Assembly (NCBI GenBank): GCA_037389465.1 | Contig: JAZARR010000084.1 | Span: 62,001-126,000 of the forward strand | Reading direction: 5' to 3' | Length of the DNA: 64,000 nt | Source of the DNA: Baylisascaris procyonis | Lineage: Eukaryota > Nematoda > Chromadorea > Rhabditida > Ascarididae | In this document: positions 1-11,700 of the stretch, one piece after another | How the letters are laid out: every line of letters starts with the position of its first letter | Numbering within the stretch: the stretch's first letter is position 1 | Program-made: the position numbers and the translations under genes | The notes under the pieces: generated by a model | The model's input: only the letters and a program-made list of their open reading frames with translations | Told to the model about the DNA's origin: nothing | The model's database searches: none

Positions 1-118
1 ACATTGCACATGATTCTTCAAGCCATATCGAGATAACTTTAATGTTTCAATCATCATTTACGGTTTTTTTTATTGAGGTCATGCGTTTCATTTGCAATTC
101 CGTTGCTTTCCCTGACCA

Positions 119-466
119 TTATTGACCATTGTGTGGGATTCCAACTATTTGCTTTTGAAGTGCATTTATTGATAACTTCGAATGTTCAAGTATGTTCAGC
201 TCACGCTCGAGGCATTTTTCCGCTAGCTGTTTGTTAGTTTGAGATTTGATTTCATCTGCTGAGTTGTTGGAGCTGCTATAACTTAGGCTATATGCTGTCA
301 TAAGTGCTAATGTAGGGTTTAGAAAACATCGGGCATAACAATGTGATGGAGCATAACGTAGAGGTGGCCTTGAGGACATCAATTCAATTAATTCGGTGTT
401 TGATGTCATTGACGTTTTTATCAACATCGAATGTACTGCATTACCCGAAATCTTTCTTGAAATATT
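119..466 (-). CDS. Possible terminal exon of an unrecognised minus-strand gene
   Basis: An open frame of about 115 codons ends with TAA at 121-119. It is preceded by a usable acceptor (GCACAG at 467-468, exon from 466). An AATAAA signal lies on the minus strand at 74-69, about 45 nt after the stop, as expected for a last exon. The translated text is Ser/Asn-rich in the middle (SLSYSSSNNSADE) and has a charged, helix-prone C-terminal third (QLAEKCLERELNILEHSK) that ends in IPHNGQ. No family is recognised and no membrane segment is evident. Upstream exons were not found in the window. It could also be an isolated chance frame. The support is frame length, composition and the poly(A) signal only. 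Confidence 0.38.
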   Translation of the reverse strand, partial: NISRKISGNAVHSMLIKTSMTSNTELIELMSSRPPLRYAPSHCYARCFLNPTLALMTAYSLSYSSSNNSADEIKSQTNKQLAEKCLERELNILEHSKLSINALQKQIVGIPHNGQ

Positions 467-872
467 CTGTGCTATGAGATGCGTATTTTTATTACTGACC
501 ATCACCCTCGTCCGTTCACGTGCTACTTCTGAATGGCATTATTTTCATTACCATGTTGAAGTCCTCTTAGAGAATAACCTGCTCTAAATTGTTCGCCATC
601 TTCACGCAAATCGAAACTGTTCTCAGGCTGAACCTTACTCTCCCCCCCCCTCACATTCCACTTCCATCCTTCTTTTGGATCCACGTTTCGATGCGCTTGT
701 TCACTCTATTTTCCGACCCATCCCTAATACGGTCGATTTTATATAATAGTAAATAAGGGGTACCGAATGAATATGCTGTGAGAAATGGCTCAGTGGACGT
801 TGAAACAATTAAGCCAGCTGACTGTTTGAGAATCCCTTTCCATCCCTTTCCTTCCTCTTGGATCTTTGATAA

Positions 873-873
873 G

Positions 874-908
<35 letters not shown>

Positions 909-926
909 ATATATATATATAAATCA

Positions 927-962
<36 letters not shown>

Positions 963-979
963 TATTTATTTATTTATTT
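873..979. repeat. (AAAT)n / (AT)n / (TTTA)n compound microsatellite
   Basis: AAAT units from about 873 pass into alternating AT up to about 960, then into TTTA units. The two flanks are inverted relative to each other, so the tract could fold on itself. Confidence 0.9.
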
Positions 980-3900
980 GTTTCTTCATTTGCGTTTACG
1001 TTTGTATTTATATATGTAGAGCTAGCATGTCCCCAAATACTGTCACACAATTACGGATGAAATCCTGACCATGCTGCATACAAATAGGTTTCATTCTTTT
1101 TCGCCTTTAAGCGATAACTGCCGCATTTTTTGTTGCTATTTGATAATGTTCGAGATGCAATAATGCCTGCAATTTTCGTCGTTATCAAAGAGCATTATGA
1201 TCCCATATTTTATGGTTATTGCTTTAAATGTCTATTATTCTAGTGTTTCGTTTCTCTATTGAGTCTAACTTTGTTGCCATCTTACTGAAAGTTAAGATTC
1301 TTAACGTAACGATTCTTAACTATATAAGAGAATAATTACAGCAAAGTTATTAGTGACTATATTATTTCTCAATACTATGGATAGTGTCATTTTAGAGTGG
1401 AACCACGCTTAATAAATGTAAAGTGATCAATGATCAAATTTTATTTAAATCAAACTAATCTCCTGTATTCGCAATTTATGTTGAGCTGCTAATTTCTGAT
1501 TGCATTTCGTAGAATTTTTCAACTTTATTAATATTTATATCTATTTTAGAGAATATTTCCATATTTCAAATTATAAGAAACGCCTATTGAAATCGGTGAT
1601 GTAAGGATGAGGTAGAGAGGTTTATCGTGCACAGTTAGCAAAATCAAGTTTAAGAAAGTATTGAAATAACTCTTAGCTCAAAAATGAAATAGTTTTTTCA
1701 TCAATATTTTGTCTTCGCAGATTCAAATTTCTTCTTTAGAAAAAAAAATTGCGAATTTTTCAAAAATTCACTTTTGCTGGTTTCAATTCGCTAATTTCGC
1801 TTTAAAGAAATAATGCGAAAATACTGAAATTTTTTGTACTTGCGTACTTGGTTAACCATTTGTTGCAGATGCAATTTTTGAGTGATAACTCTTACTGTAT
1901 TACTGCAAGCGATTTTGTAGTGAAATTCTTCATAAAGTAGAATTCCATTAATTTTACTTAGCTTGCAACACAAATGCAAGATTTGCTAGTATGTAACTAT
2001 ATTATATAGCTATATGATGTAGTATGTGCAACGTCTGTGCAAGGCATGGATCGTCTACGAAAAGAAAACGCCATGTCTAAAAGTTTCATGTCTCTGTACT
2101 TCAGCATTCTGAGGTATGACCTTAGGACTGAGGTTCTGTGTTGAGAGGTTTACTATACTGGATCCATCATACACCAATTTGTTGATATCTGAGCTTTAAT
2201 AATCAGATTTGGAACCGCAAATCCTCTGGTTATGATATTTTTGTCAAGGTAATAATCCAAGCCATAGGTGTTCACTTTTCATTAGTGAGATCATCGTAAA
2301 TACGAACAAGAAAGGTATCATCAAAATTTTCGTATTAAGAATGTTGAAATCTTTTGTATCATTTCGTCCATTTCATGCCGGTGAATGTTAAGCATCGAAA
2401 ACAGCCGGTGAGTTCGGCTGGCAGGTAATTATGTGCCAAATTAAAGCAATTAGGCGTCTCGACCAACAAATGGACTCGTAAATGAGTTTCGTGGCACATC
2501 GAGCGTAAAAGCATTGTCAACATTAGTTTGCTGTGCATCAATGTACGTATATGCATTATAGTAGACAAGCGCACCTACTGTAGATTGCGAAATTACATTT
2601 TTCTTATGAATTTTGTGAACGACATTAAAAAACGCAATGGTAGTGGTCAAGAGCTCTAGGAATTACACATTATAGGTCTCGAACCCTTCCGCCTTCTTCG
2701 CCTTCCCTTTGTGTTCCCCCTCTCCATTTCTCTTCCACCAATATTTCAAAGTAGGTGAACCCGGAATGCCTTACTTTTTCTTCACCTGTTTTTTTTCTTA
2801 CCAAATCTTAGTATACAGTTATCTATGGCCGTATTGATAAAATTACGCTTCAGCAAACCTATCTAAGCCTAAAATGCATCCTAGTGGATATCATCACTGA
2901 CCTTAGAGAATCTTGCAGGTATTCAAAACACCTCGTAGAAGATCAATGTTCTAGTAAACGTTTATCACTGCTGTACTGTCATAAAGTAGAAAACTTTAAA
3001 TATGAAATGTTATATATTGTCTCGATTCTGTTCTCATAGACACTTTTTAAGTCAAATTTCCTAATTTAGAATGGTGCGTTCTCATTCTTCCACGTATTTC
3101 TTCAACCGTTTAGGCGATTATTTAGGAAAAAGAGAGGGAGGGAGATAAATAGAAGGTAAATCTAATAGGACCTTGAATTCTAATGCTTATTTTATCAAAT
3201 AAATGCTCCTATACATTGATGTATTATTGCACATTCATAATTTCTCTTGCAGATGAGTCAATAGATCATTATGCCTCGTGCTAGTGTGTCAGTAATTGTA
3301 AGCATGGGGGAATATGACCGATTCGTGAGCAACCGTCTGGTCCCCCTCCTCTCTCCCACCCCTTTCAGTTTATTCTTTTTATGGGAAGTGGTGAAAATTT
3401 GTGACATCTAGAGCGCTACTTAGAAGAATATTCGATGACGCCTAGCGGTGCTGCAATGTGCTTCTGACTCCGATGCATAAACACCATAAACCAATCTTTC
3501 TATTGGTAGTTGTTGTTTCTTTTTTTTTCGCCTATTGCAGAAATATCCTTTCTCGTAGATATTGCTCACTTAGCCATGCAAATATGTTTAGTCGTTATCG
3601 ACTCATCAACTGCATGTTTCATCAACGGAACTCCTAAAATTCTGGATATGCCTGGTTTATATATTTTAACTGACGGTCGTGCTAAAGGTGGTGCTAAAAG
3701 ATAAAAGGAGATTTTGAGGATAAAGAGATCATTCTGTTTCCTATATCTTGACTAGACGGTCTTTTCGTTGAAGTGCTCAATACTAACTAACCGTTCGTCA
3801 TTATTAAATTAGCTGTCTAGCTGCCGCAAAATTTTATTTCATATGAAAAATCCCATCGAGACATCAATATTTATTCAGATGAGCAAATTTTTAGGGATAA

Positions 3901-4980
3901 AGTGCACGATGGTCATTGGTGCCTAACCGAATATATCCATCATCCGTATTGTTCACTATTCTTTTTTTCTTTTTTTTTTTTTGCTTCTTTTAAACGTTGT
4001 CCACGCTTAAAACATATTGAACACTAGTGAAACATATCCGCAACGTTTGGAGCGTTTATTCGATTGCTTAATTGCTTCAAAGTTGTGGCAAAAAGACTTC
4101 AAAGTCTTTAATTTTTATGTAAAAGAAAAATTTGGTGAAATTTTTCTCAACGAGTTTTTCAATAATTTTTTATAGAAAAGTAAAATTTTTAGTGAGAGTT
4201 TCCTCAATGAATTCTTCAGATAAATTAATAAATGACATTTATTTGTTTGTTGCTATCTACTAGTTAGAGGATTTCAGCTCAACTTCAGCGCAATTCGGAA
4301 AAATCGCTTCTCCCACTTACAATATGAAATCTAACGGTCTCTACAAAAGCAAATTTAGGTGAATCTCATGAGCACAATATGTTCTAAATCATTATTTTCC
4401 TCAGCTTGAAATAAACGTAGAAAATAGGATTTATTAATCGCAATATTATAACATTTTTAAGATGGACTAATAGGATTTTTGATTTGCATCTGAAATGAGT
4501 GTATTGTGGTTTGGCACTTAACGAGCGGAATTTTCATTCCTATTCATGAAGAAAAGAAACTGTTACATACTTGGCCAAAAATTTACTGCCCAAGCAAGCA
4601 GTATTCTTACGAAGGAGTGAAATACGCTTCAGAGCCAACATAAAATAACATGAAATGTTTTATATTAGAAGAAAGCATGTAGCAACTACAAGCCGCTATA
4701 GAAGTAAACCGATTTATCATTATCTATGGCTAAAGATTTTAGGGATGTTCCTACTTAGTTAAATCCTCTACTTCGTCATACTTTTTCAGCAAGAAAACTC
4801 ATAATCGTGGACAAACGATATTTTTATTGTGAAATTGGTTTCTGCAGTTTGTGAATTATTAGCTCTTTCAACACACTTCTTTTACTTCTGCCACCATGGG
4901 TCGTCTGTCTTTGACATACCCATTTAAAATTTCCGATTCATTTTACTTATGCATCATTTATTATTCTTTGATCTTTACTT

Positions 4981-5108
4981 ATTTTTTATTTATTCACTTG
5001 TTTATTTATTTATTCATCGATTTATTTATTTATTTGTTTTTATTTATTTGTTTACTTATTTATTCATTCATTTGTCTATTCGCTCATTTATTTTTTTTTT
5101 TTTTTTTG
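4981..5108. repeat. Degenerate (TTTA/TTTG)n microsatellite
   Basis: T-rich tetranucleotide units (TTTA, TTTG, TTCA) run to a poly-T stretch near 5090-5107. The apparent frames across it are low-complexity Leu/Phe/Tyr/Ile strings. Confidence 0.85.
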
Positions 5109-6604
5109 AGAACAGTAGCCAAGTACGCCTTCAGTTCAACGCGTACAAGTTGATATGATCTCATCGTTGAGCTCGATAGAACAAAACGTATATGATAAAA
5201 GTAGATCGCTTTATTAATTGCGTCTAATATATTATGTGTAATTAGTGGCCTTGTTAGTGTAATTAGTGGTCTAGTTAAATATAGCCTTGGATCTTAAATT
5301 TTATTCTCAAAAACTATAGTTTGCTATTTACTCAGTGATCTCTCTGCCTTTAATTTGTATAAAACCTTGTAAAAAAGTATTATAGTTGCCGATTTATGGT
5401 CAGTAAATGATTTGAATTCAACTGAAATATTTTTGACTAAACAAAAGTGCCCAAAACGCGCTTTTTACATTCTTTCAAGTTGTAAAATTCTTTGCAGATC
5501 GCGCAGATGACATAGGATGTTAGAGCAGTATTGAAAGATCTTGTTCAAATTATTTTTAAAAAACGATAGATTTAACTCAATATAAAAGTTGAAATTTCTT
5601 GTAAGAGATAATTTTTATTTATCGGAAAGAGAACCAATTTGAAGTATAACTAAGCAATTAAATAAATGATATAATCAATTATATGCATTTTGATCAATCT
5701 ATGATAAAATTTTTAAAATTGAGCATCTATTGGTAGAATTTTCACAAGAATTTGTGAAAAGTTTTCGCAAGGATCGCTCAATAAAGACAATAGTTAATGC
5801 ACGAATTAAGAGCTTGATGCTTTTTGACGCCATCTTCCGTTAGCGATAAAGAAATTGCGCGTTGATGTTGTTTCAGTGGGTTGGGCACTATGAGGTGGAA
5901 CATAAGGCACTCATTGCCGATTTTCTATTCAACAAACGCCACTTCAGTTATATTCGAGCGATAAAAGGACTTTTCCCCCGTTAGAGAGGTGCTTTCCCTC
6001 TCTTTTCATCTCTCTCTCTATTCGTCAAATATTGCATTCCGATGTGGAAAAAAGAAAAAAAAACCGTTAAGCATTATCAAAGGATTTTTTAGTGGATATT
6101 TGGGGGGTTTTGTTTAAATGCAGCATTCTTCACGCAAGATCACACTTAATATTTGCATCATCTACCGTAATAGATTGGCCACTTGAACACGATTCATTAA
6201 TTGTTAACTGAATTGATTGGCTTCTTATTATCTATTTTCTTTTATCTCATATTCTTTTTCTTTTATTTCTTTGTTATATTATTGTGATTTTTTTTTTGAT
6301 TTTAGATAAACTTCTTCGATCGATTATTTGGTTTAGGTAAAAGCGATGATGGATAAACGAATTGACAGCATATTAGTACCATCCAATTCTACTCTTAGCA
6401 GAACTTTGCAAATACTTTGAACGAGAGGTACTTGTGATTGTATATTTGTGTCCTTCCTAATATTTACATTTTAAATGGTCTGTCATAGGCCAGTTATATA
6501 ATAGTCACCTACAGTATCTTCGGAGGATTCTATGTTGTTATACGTTAACCGTTAAAAATCTTGATTGATGAAACCTTAGCTCCACTATCCGTTACACCAC
6601 TAAG

Positions 6605-6631
6605 CGGAGGCGAGGGGGGGGGCGAGGGGGG
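6605..6631 (+). other. G-run, possible G-quadruplex
   Basis: A 9-G run and a 6-G run sit next to GGAGG on the plus strand. This is enough guanine for a quadruplex, or an unstable homopolymer. No gene association is visible. Confidence 0.4.
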
Positions 6632-6848
6632 ATCAAAGGCTATAACCCTTTGAAGGTATCTTCTGCGACATGTCCACCAGTTAAGCATACATGGATTACA
6701 TGATTTTGATTTGGCGCTGTGAACACCACGGCTTGAACTTTTTGTTTTTTTTTCACCTCAATGTGTAAAGCTGACTCAGTTTTGAACCTAACAAATTAGA
6801 GCTACTAAGCAGACATACAGTATCCGCAAACAAATCAAGAGATATATA

Positions 6849-7035
6849 TAATATATAATGTATGCGTGTGTATGCGCGTATGAGTGTATGTGTGCATGTA
6901 CGTGTACTGTCTGTGTGACCGTGTGCACGTTTGTCTGCGTCTGTGTGTATGTGTGTATGTGCCTATGTATGTGTTTGTGTATGTGTATGCATGTGTGTCT
7001 GTGGTGCGTGTGTGTGTATATGTGCCTGAATTTAT
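6849..7035. repeat. (GT)n / TATG-rich alternating purine-pyrimidine tract
   Basis: Long degenerate repeats of GTGT, GTAT and GTGC give alternating purine-pyrimidine DNA, a Z-DNA-prone pattern. The frame at 6858-7172 is a product of this simple sequence (Cys/Val/Met/Tyr runs). Confidence 0.85.
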
Positions 7036-8296
7036 GTCCGTTTGTCTGTGTGCGTCTTTCTAAATTCGCTTCATCGCATCAGTGGCCGCTCTTCTCACGC
7101 CACGGACAAGTAGACAATGTTGTTCGTTTTGTATGTACTTCTACTGCGCCAATATATAGTGCACTTATTTGAATGCGTTGCACAGCTATGCTTATAGGGT
7201 GAAAAACAAAACTGCACCTTAAAAAGTTCATTATGAGTTAAAGGGATCTCAAAGAAATGCTCTTACGTCCGCTTCCTTCTCCTATATTTAATCCTCAAAT
7301 CAATACCTCTCTTTTCCTAGCGGTTTATTTCGAATCGCTGATTCGATGTTTTCTTCAGAAAAATTTCATAAAAATTCAATTTTTTCAGCTAAGAGGAAAA
7401 TTTTGTTTCGAAAAAAATATTTTAGTCGTTTGTCAACAAAAACGTGGTCAATTTTCCCCCATTATTGGAAGGTTGTATTGCCAAAGTTGGCGAAAGGCAA
7501 TGATAGAATTTTTGAGATCTCGAACATTTTATACTGAATATAGAATTCATTTTGGTCGGTTTCTTTTGGATCTATCTCGTTTTTCATAAACTAAAAAAGA
7601 AAAAAAAATGCTCTCTTTATAAGAAATTTTTCTCTCAATCGTAAATTTTTATTTTCAGTATTAAATGTTTCGTTTTTTTCTAAAACATCTAAGCATTTTT
7701 CCATGAATCCCTCCTTTCTCTCGTCAGTGTGTACTTCTGTCAGTGGATATCGACAATGATGAAATGTTGCTTTTGATCAGCGTTTATCATTATTACCGAC
7801 TAGTGCCCTCACGGTTGATGGCTAGTGATTGTCACCCCTTCCCAAATGACCTGATGGATGAATTGCTCCTCATTTTTCATTTTTTTTTGCTCTTAGGATT
7901 TTAAAAGCTGTACATATCTGAAGAGGACTTTTTCAGTTGCCTTGAAATTAGCAGCCTGCATTTGAGAAGTAGATGGAAATATGGAAATCACCCTACATTG
8001 CAATGATACATATTTAAGTTTATTTATTGAAAACTTTTATGTAAATTTTCATAAGTTTCTTTTTCTATTCGCATATTGTTTGTTTGTATAGTGTTGCATT
8101 TCATAGTCTCATTGCTATTTTTGCGACACCTATAATAATTATTTCTTTCCATTCGGGATGCAAAATACATAGTGCACCTAATATTCCTTAATTTAGATAC
8201 TATTTAAAAAAAAACACTTCTTTTGACTAAAAGCCGAGTTAGCTCATACTGTATGAAATGAGAAAATATTTTAGGGTGGAAATCGGTGTGGCCACG

Positions 8297-8383
8297 ATGG
8301 GTGCATTAAGCGCTGCATCACAACAACGACCACGTACGTCAAAATCAATCAAACACACGAAAATCTTCGAAATGGTCATGCAA
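8297..8383 (+). CDS. Candidate first coding exon of the muscarinic receptor
   Basis: An ATG at 8297 opens 29 codons that end exactly at a consensus donor (GTAAGT at 8384). An acceptor-like ATATTTTAG ends at 8274, 23 nt before the ATG, and could be a spliced-leader site. The exon ends in phase 0, so it can only join in frame to the acceptor TTTTGAG ending at 8758, not to the better-looking one ending at 8720. The peptide (MGALSAASQQRPRTS...) has no signal sequence. The receptor family usually lacks a cleaved signal, so this is acceptable but unproven. Another upstream exon may be the true start. Confidence 0.35.
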
Positions 8384-8557
8384 GTAAGTCAAATGAAAAA
8401 TTGATCCCTATTGATAATTTTTGATACTCTATATTTTCAGATGATAGACCCATCTCATTTATTCGTACTTTGATAAGACATATTATTAATAACAAAAAAT
8501 TTGGTTGAATTTAAATAAAATTTTAACATTTGTTAAGTTATTAATTTGATATAACTC

Positions 8558-8558
<1 letters not shown>

Positions 8559-8618
<60 letters not shown>
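8559..8618. repeat. (TA)30 microsatellite
   Basis: Sixty bases of uninterrupted TA lie between the candidate first exon and the N-terminal exon of the receptor. Confidence 0.95.
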
Positions 8619-8621
<3 letters not shown>

Positions 8622-8758
8622 CACATATAATTTGACATCTTTGTTTACCTAAAATAAGTATTTTTTTTGTCACTCAACTTTCCACATTTCTAAGAAATGT
8701 AATCCTTATATAAATCTCAGTGCTGATATTGGAATGTGACCTCATAATAACTTTTGAG

Positions 8759-11700
8759 GTTCTATCATCGTCCACACTATCACCACCTAACACAAGTCCC
8801 ACATTTTCAATTGCTGGACTCGCCGATACGTTCTCATTTGCTTTACCTACCACAAATAATCCGTTCATCAATGAAACTATCTATAATCACTCAATTGAAG
8901 TTTCTCCTTCACAATGGTACCAAACAAAGTTCGTTTATTTATTCTTTTTCGGCTTTATCTATTTTCTTCTATGATACTATTTCAGTTAAAAAGATTTATA
9001 TGCCTAATTTATGCCTTTTATAATTCTTATTTGTGGCTACTTTTGTAGAATAATCGAATCGAATAGTTGGTTTAGTTTTCCAAGTTATTCCGCTTTTTTT
9101 TAGAGTTTCGAGTTCCTGTCATGTATGCCCAAATTTATTGCAAAAATAGCACCATACTGGATCGTTGTACTCATTTTTTACAAATTTATTGCATTCAGAT
9201 ATTCATATGAAAGTGCTCTTTTTTTAAATACCTTTACATATATAATATCTTTACTCTTTCATATTTTCTGCTGATTTTTTATTTTTAAGTATCATTTATA
9301 TTGTTTCAGTGAGAAATTGCATAAATTTATTTTATTTTTTAAATTTTTTCTTTTTTTTGAAATCTTTCTGATGGTTGCATTCGTTTCTGCAATAGTTTAT
9401 TGAATTGCAGATTTATTTGTATTGTTGCGGTTGGTACAATTTTCGCAATATTGACCACAGTGGGCAATTTAATGGTAATGGTCAGTTTTAAAATCGACAA
9501 GCAATTGCAAACGATCAGCAATTATTTTCTGTTTAGTCTTGCAGTTGCCGATATTGCAATCGGTAAGTCAGCTGAGAGTTTTAAAAAAAATATTTCGCTG
9601 AAAATGATATTTAACGAGAAGAAATTTTCTTTGCTTTTATGGAGAACGAATTTCCATGGAAAAAGTCCTGAGCGCAATTTTTTTTTTTTTTTTGAAAATG
9701 AAAAACGAATCTATTGCAGCCAACATCTTGTTGAGTATAAAAGTTCTATGGTCTTTTAGTTTCCCCTCGGATTTCCTTATATATCGACTATTAAAAAAAC
9801 GATATTTTCACATATTGCTAAGGAAACATTTTTCAAACGTTACCGCTTATCGCTATGAGGAAAAGAGGAAACGATGAAGAAAGGTCTCTGAAACTTAGTT
9901 GAAAATTTATCTAATCGCTTCCTTTTCCCTTTTGCGTTGATAGGTTTTTTTTTTTCATCTAATAGGGTTTTTGCTTAGCCTTATACAAATCGAAATATTT
10001 GAATATCAGTCGTTTGTAAAATTCCTATTGATTAAAGAATTATAGCGTGAGAAATTCATCTAGATTTCATCAGTCGAATTCAATACTGATATGATAACTG
10101 ATATGAAATGATAATATAAATGATTTATTAGTTATTTATTTAAAGGTATCGTATCAATTCCGCTAATGACCTATTACCTGGCAGTAGATACACGTTGGGG
10201 TATCGGCTATACAATGTGCCAATTTTGGTTATGTCTCGATTATTTTATGTCGAATGCATCAGTGCTCAATTTATTATTGATCTCATTCGATAGGTATTTT
10301 TCGGTAACACGACCGCTCACTTATCGACCAAGGTTGAATTTTTTTTTGGTTTATTTATTTATTTATTTATTTATTTATTTTTTGAACGTTGAGAACTTAA
10401 GAAATGAAATTTTTACTAGCTTTTTTCTCCTAATATCATAGAAAAAAATCTTAAGTAGCTAAATAAATGTGATCTTTGTTTGAATAAAATTTTCTATAAT
10501 TTTGTTAAAATTTTTGCACATGAATTTATCGGTTAAAAATATTCATCTTACGTTGCACATTGCCAATGATGCTGACGCTGAAGGCAATTTTATTGTTTGT
10601 ATTTGACTGGAGGGAAATTTTTTTTGTTGATGAGAAGAGGTCTCCTTAATTTTACTATTTGTAGTTTAAAGCAAACTCTGATGTATATTGTGATTGCAAT
10701 GTTTATGCGGTAAATTTTTGGGTCATATAGAACTTTTTGAATTTTTGCACCATTTGAATTTTAGATTCAATTCGAGATTGTATAAAATTTATATTCTAGT
10801 TAGCATAATTAATTAGCAGTCAAATTTCAAGTGTTTATTGCTAATGTTGAAAATTTTTTAAAGAAGGACGGCAAAGAAGGCGCTCACAATGATTGCGAGC
10901 ACATATATTATCTCATTAATTCTCTGGCCACCTTGGATTATCAGTTGGCCCCATATAGAAGGTTCGTTTGCATACTTGTTGGTAGTTCCGTTCCGTTGCA
11001 ATTTTTTTTATTAGCTTTCGTACGGCGATGCACATCGTTTTTCCTTTAGTAATACTGTTGAAAAGTGAAAAAAAGAACTATTCCGGTATATTTTTTTCTA
11101 TTGCTACTTGTATCAAATTTTATATTCTATGCATAAATTATAAGTATTTCCCTTTGTTATATTATTGAAAAGTGATGTAATTTTTTTATAGTTGTAAATA
11201 TTTTGTTTTATATATTTGTCAATTTTTACCAAGTATCCTTGAAAATAGTTCGAGTAGATTTTTATCATTGAGGCGTTTAACCATTTTGTCACCTTGCCAG
11301 AAATAAAAATCCCCATAGAGAACAATCATGCCAAAATCTGATCGTTTTCAACTCTTTAAGATTTTTTTCCTCGGTCTCAATGACGGAAGTACGGTACTAT
11401 TATCTGTCCTCTTGTTGTCTTCTGCACTTTTGCAGAGATGAGATATCACAGATGTCAAATCTGCGCATACGGTATATACGTACCTAACTCTGTGATAGTT
11501 TCAAACTGAGGTACAGTAAAGCCAGATTCCGGAAATTTGAAATTTTAGATATTTAAAGGTGGAAAAACATTGCATGCATTTTGCTCTCATCAATTTCGCA
11601 TTCACATGAAATGTATGACAAAAAGAGCGCGACTCATTTTTAAAAAGCTTGTGAGAAATATAAGGCTAGTTAATATATGCTCGCGTTATTTCGAATATTT

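Larger units (their letters stand above)
590..8270. other. Gene-poor stretch before the receptor gene
   Basis: No exon with both a family match and splice support was seen here on either strand. The stretch is AT-rich, with frequent homopolymers and several microsatellites listed separately. The short frames are either simple-sequence translations (4896-5158, 6858-7172) or have no coding character. The 5' end and promoter of the receptor probably lie near its right edge, but no promoter element can be pointed to with confidence. Confidence 0.5.

Noticed and set aside
4896..5158. Two overlapping hydrophobic frames resembling membrane proteins
   Set aside because: They are produced by the TTTA/TTTG repeat and the poly-T run.
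6858..7172. Cys-rich frame of 104 codons
   Set aside because: It is the reading of a GT/TATG microsatellite; the alternating Cys/Val/Met pattern is a simple-sequence artefact.
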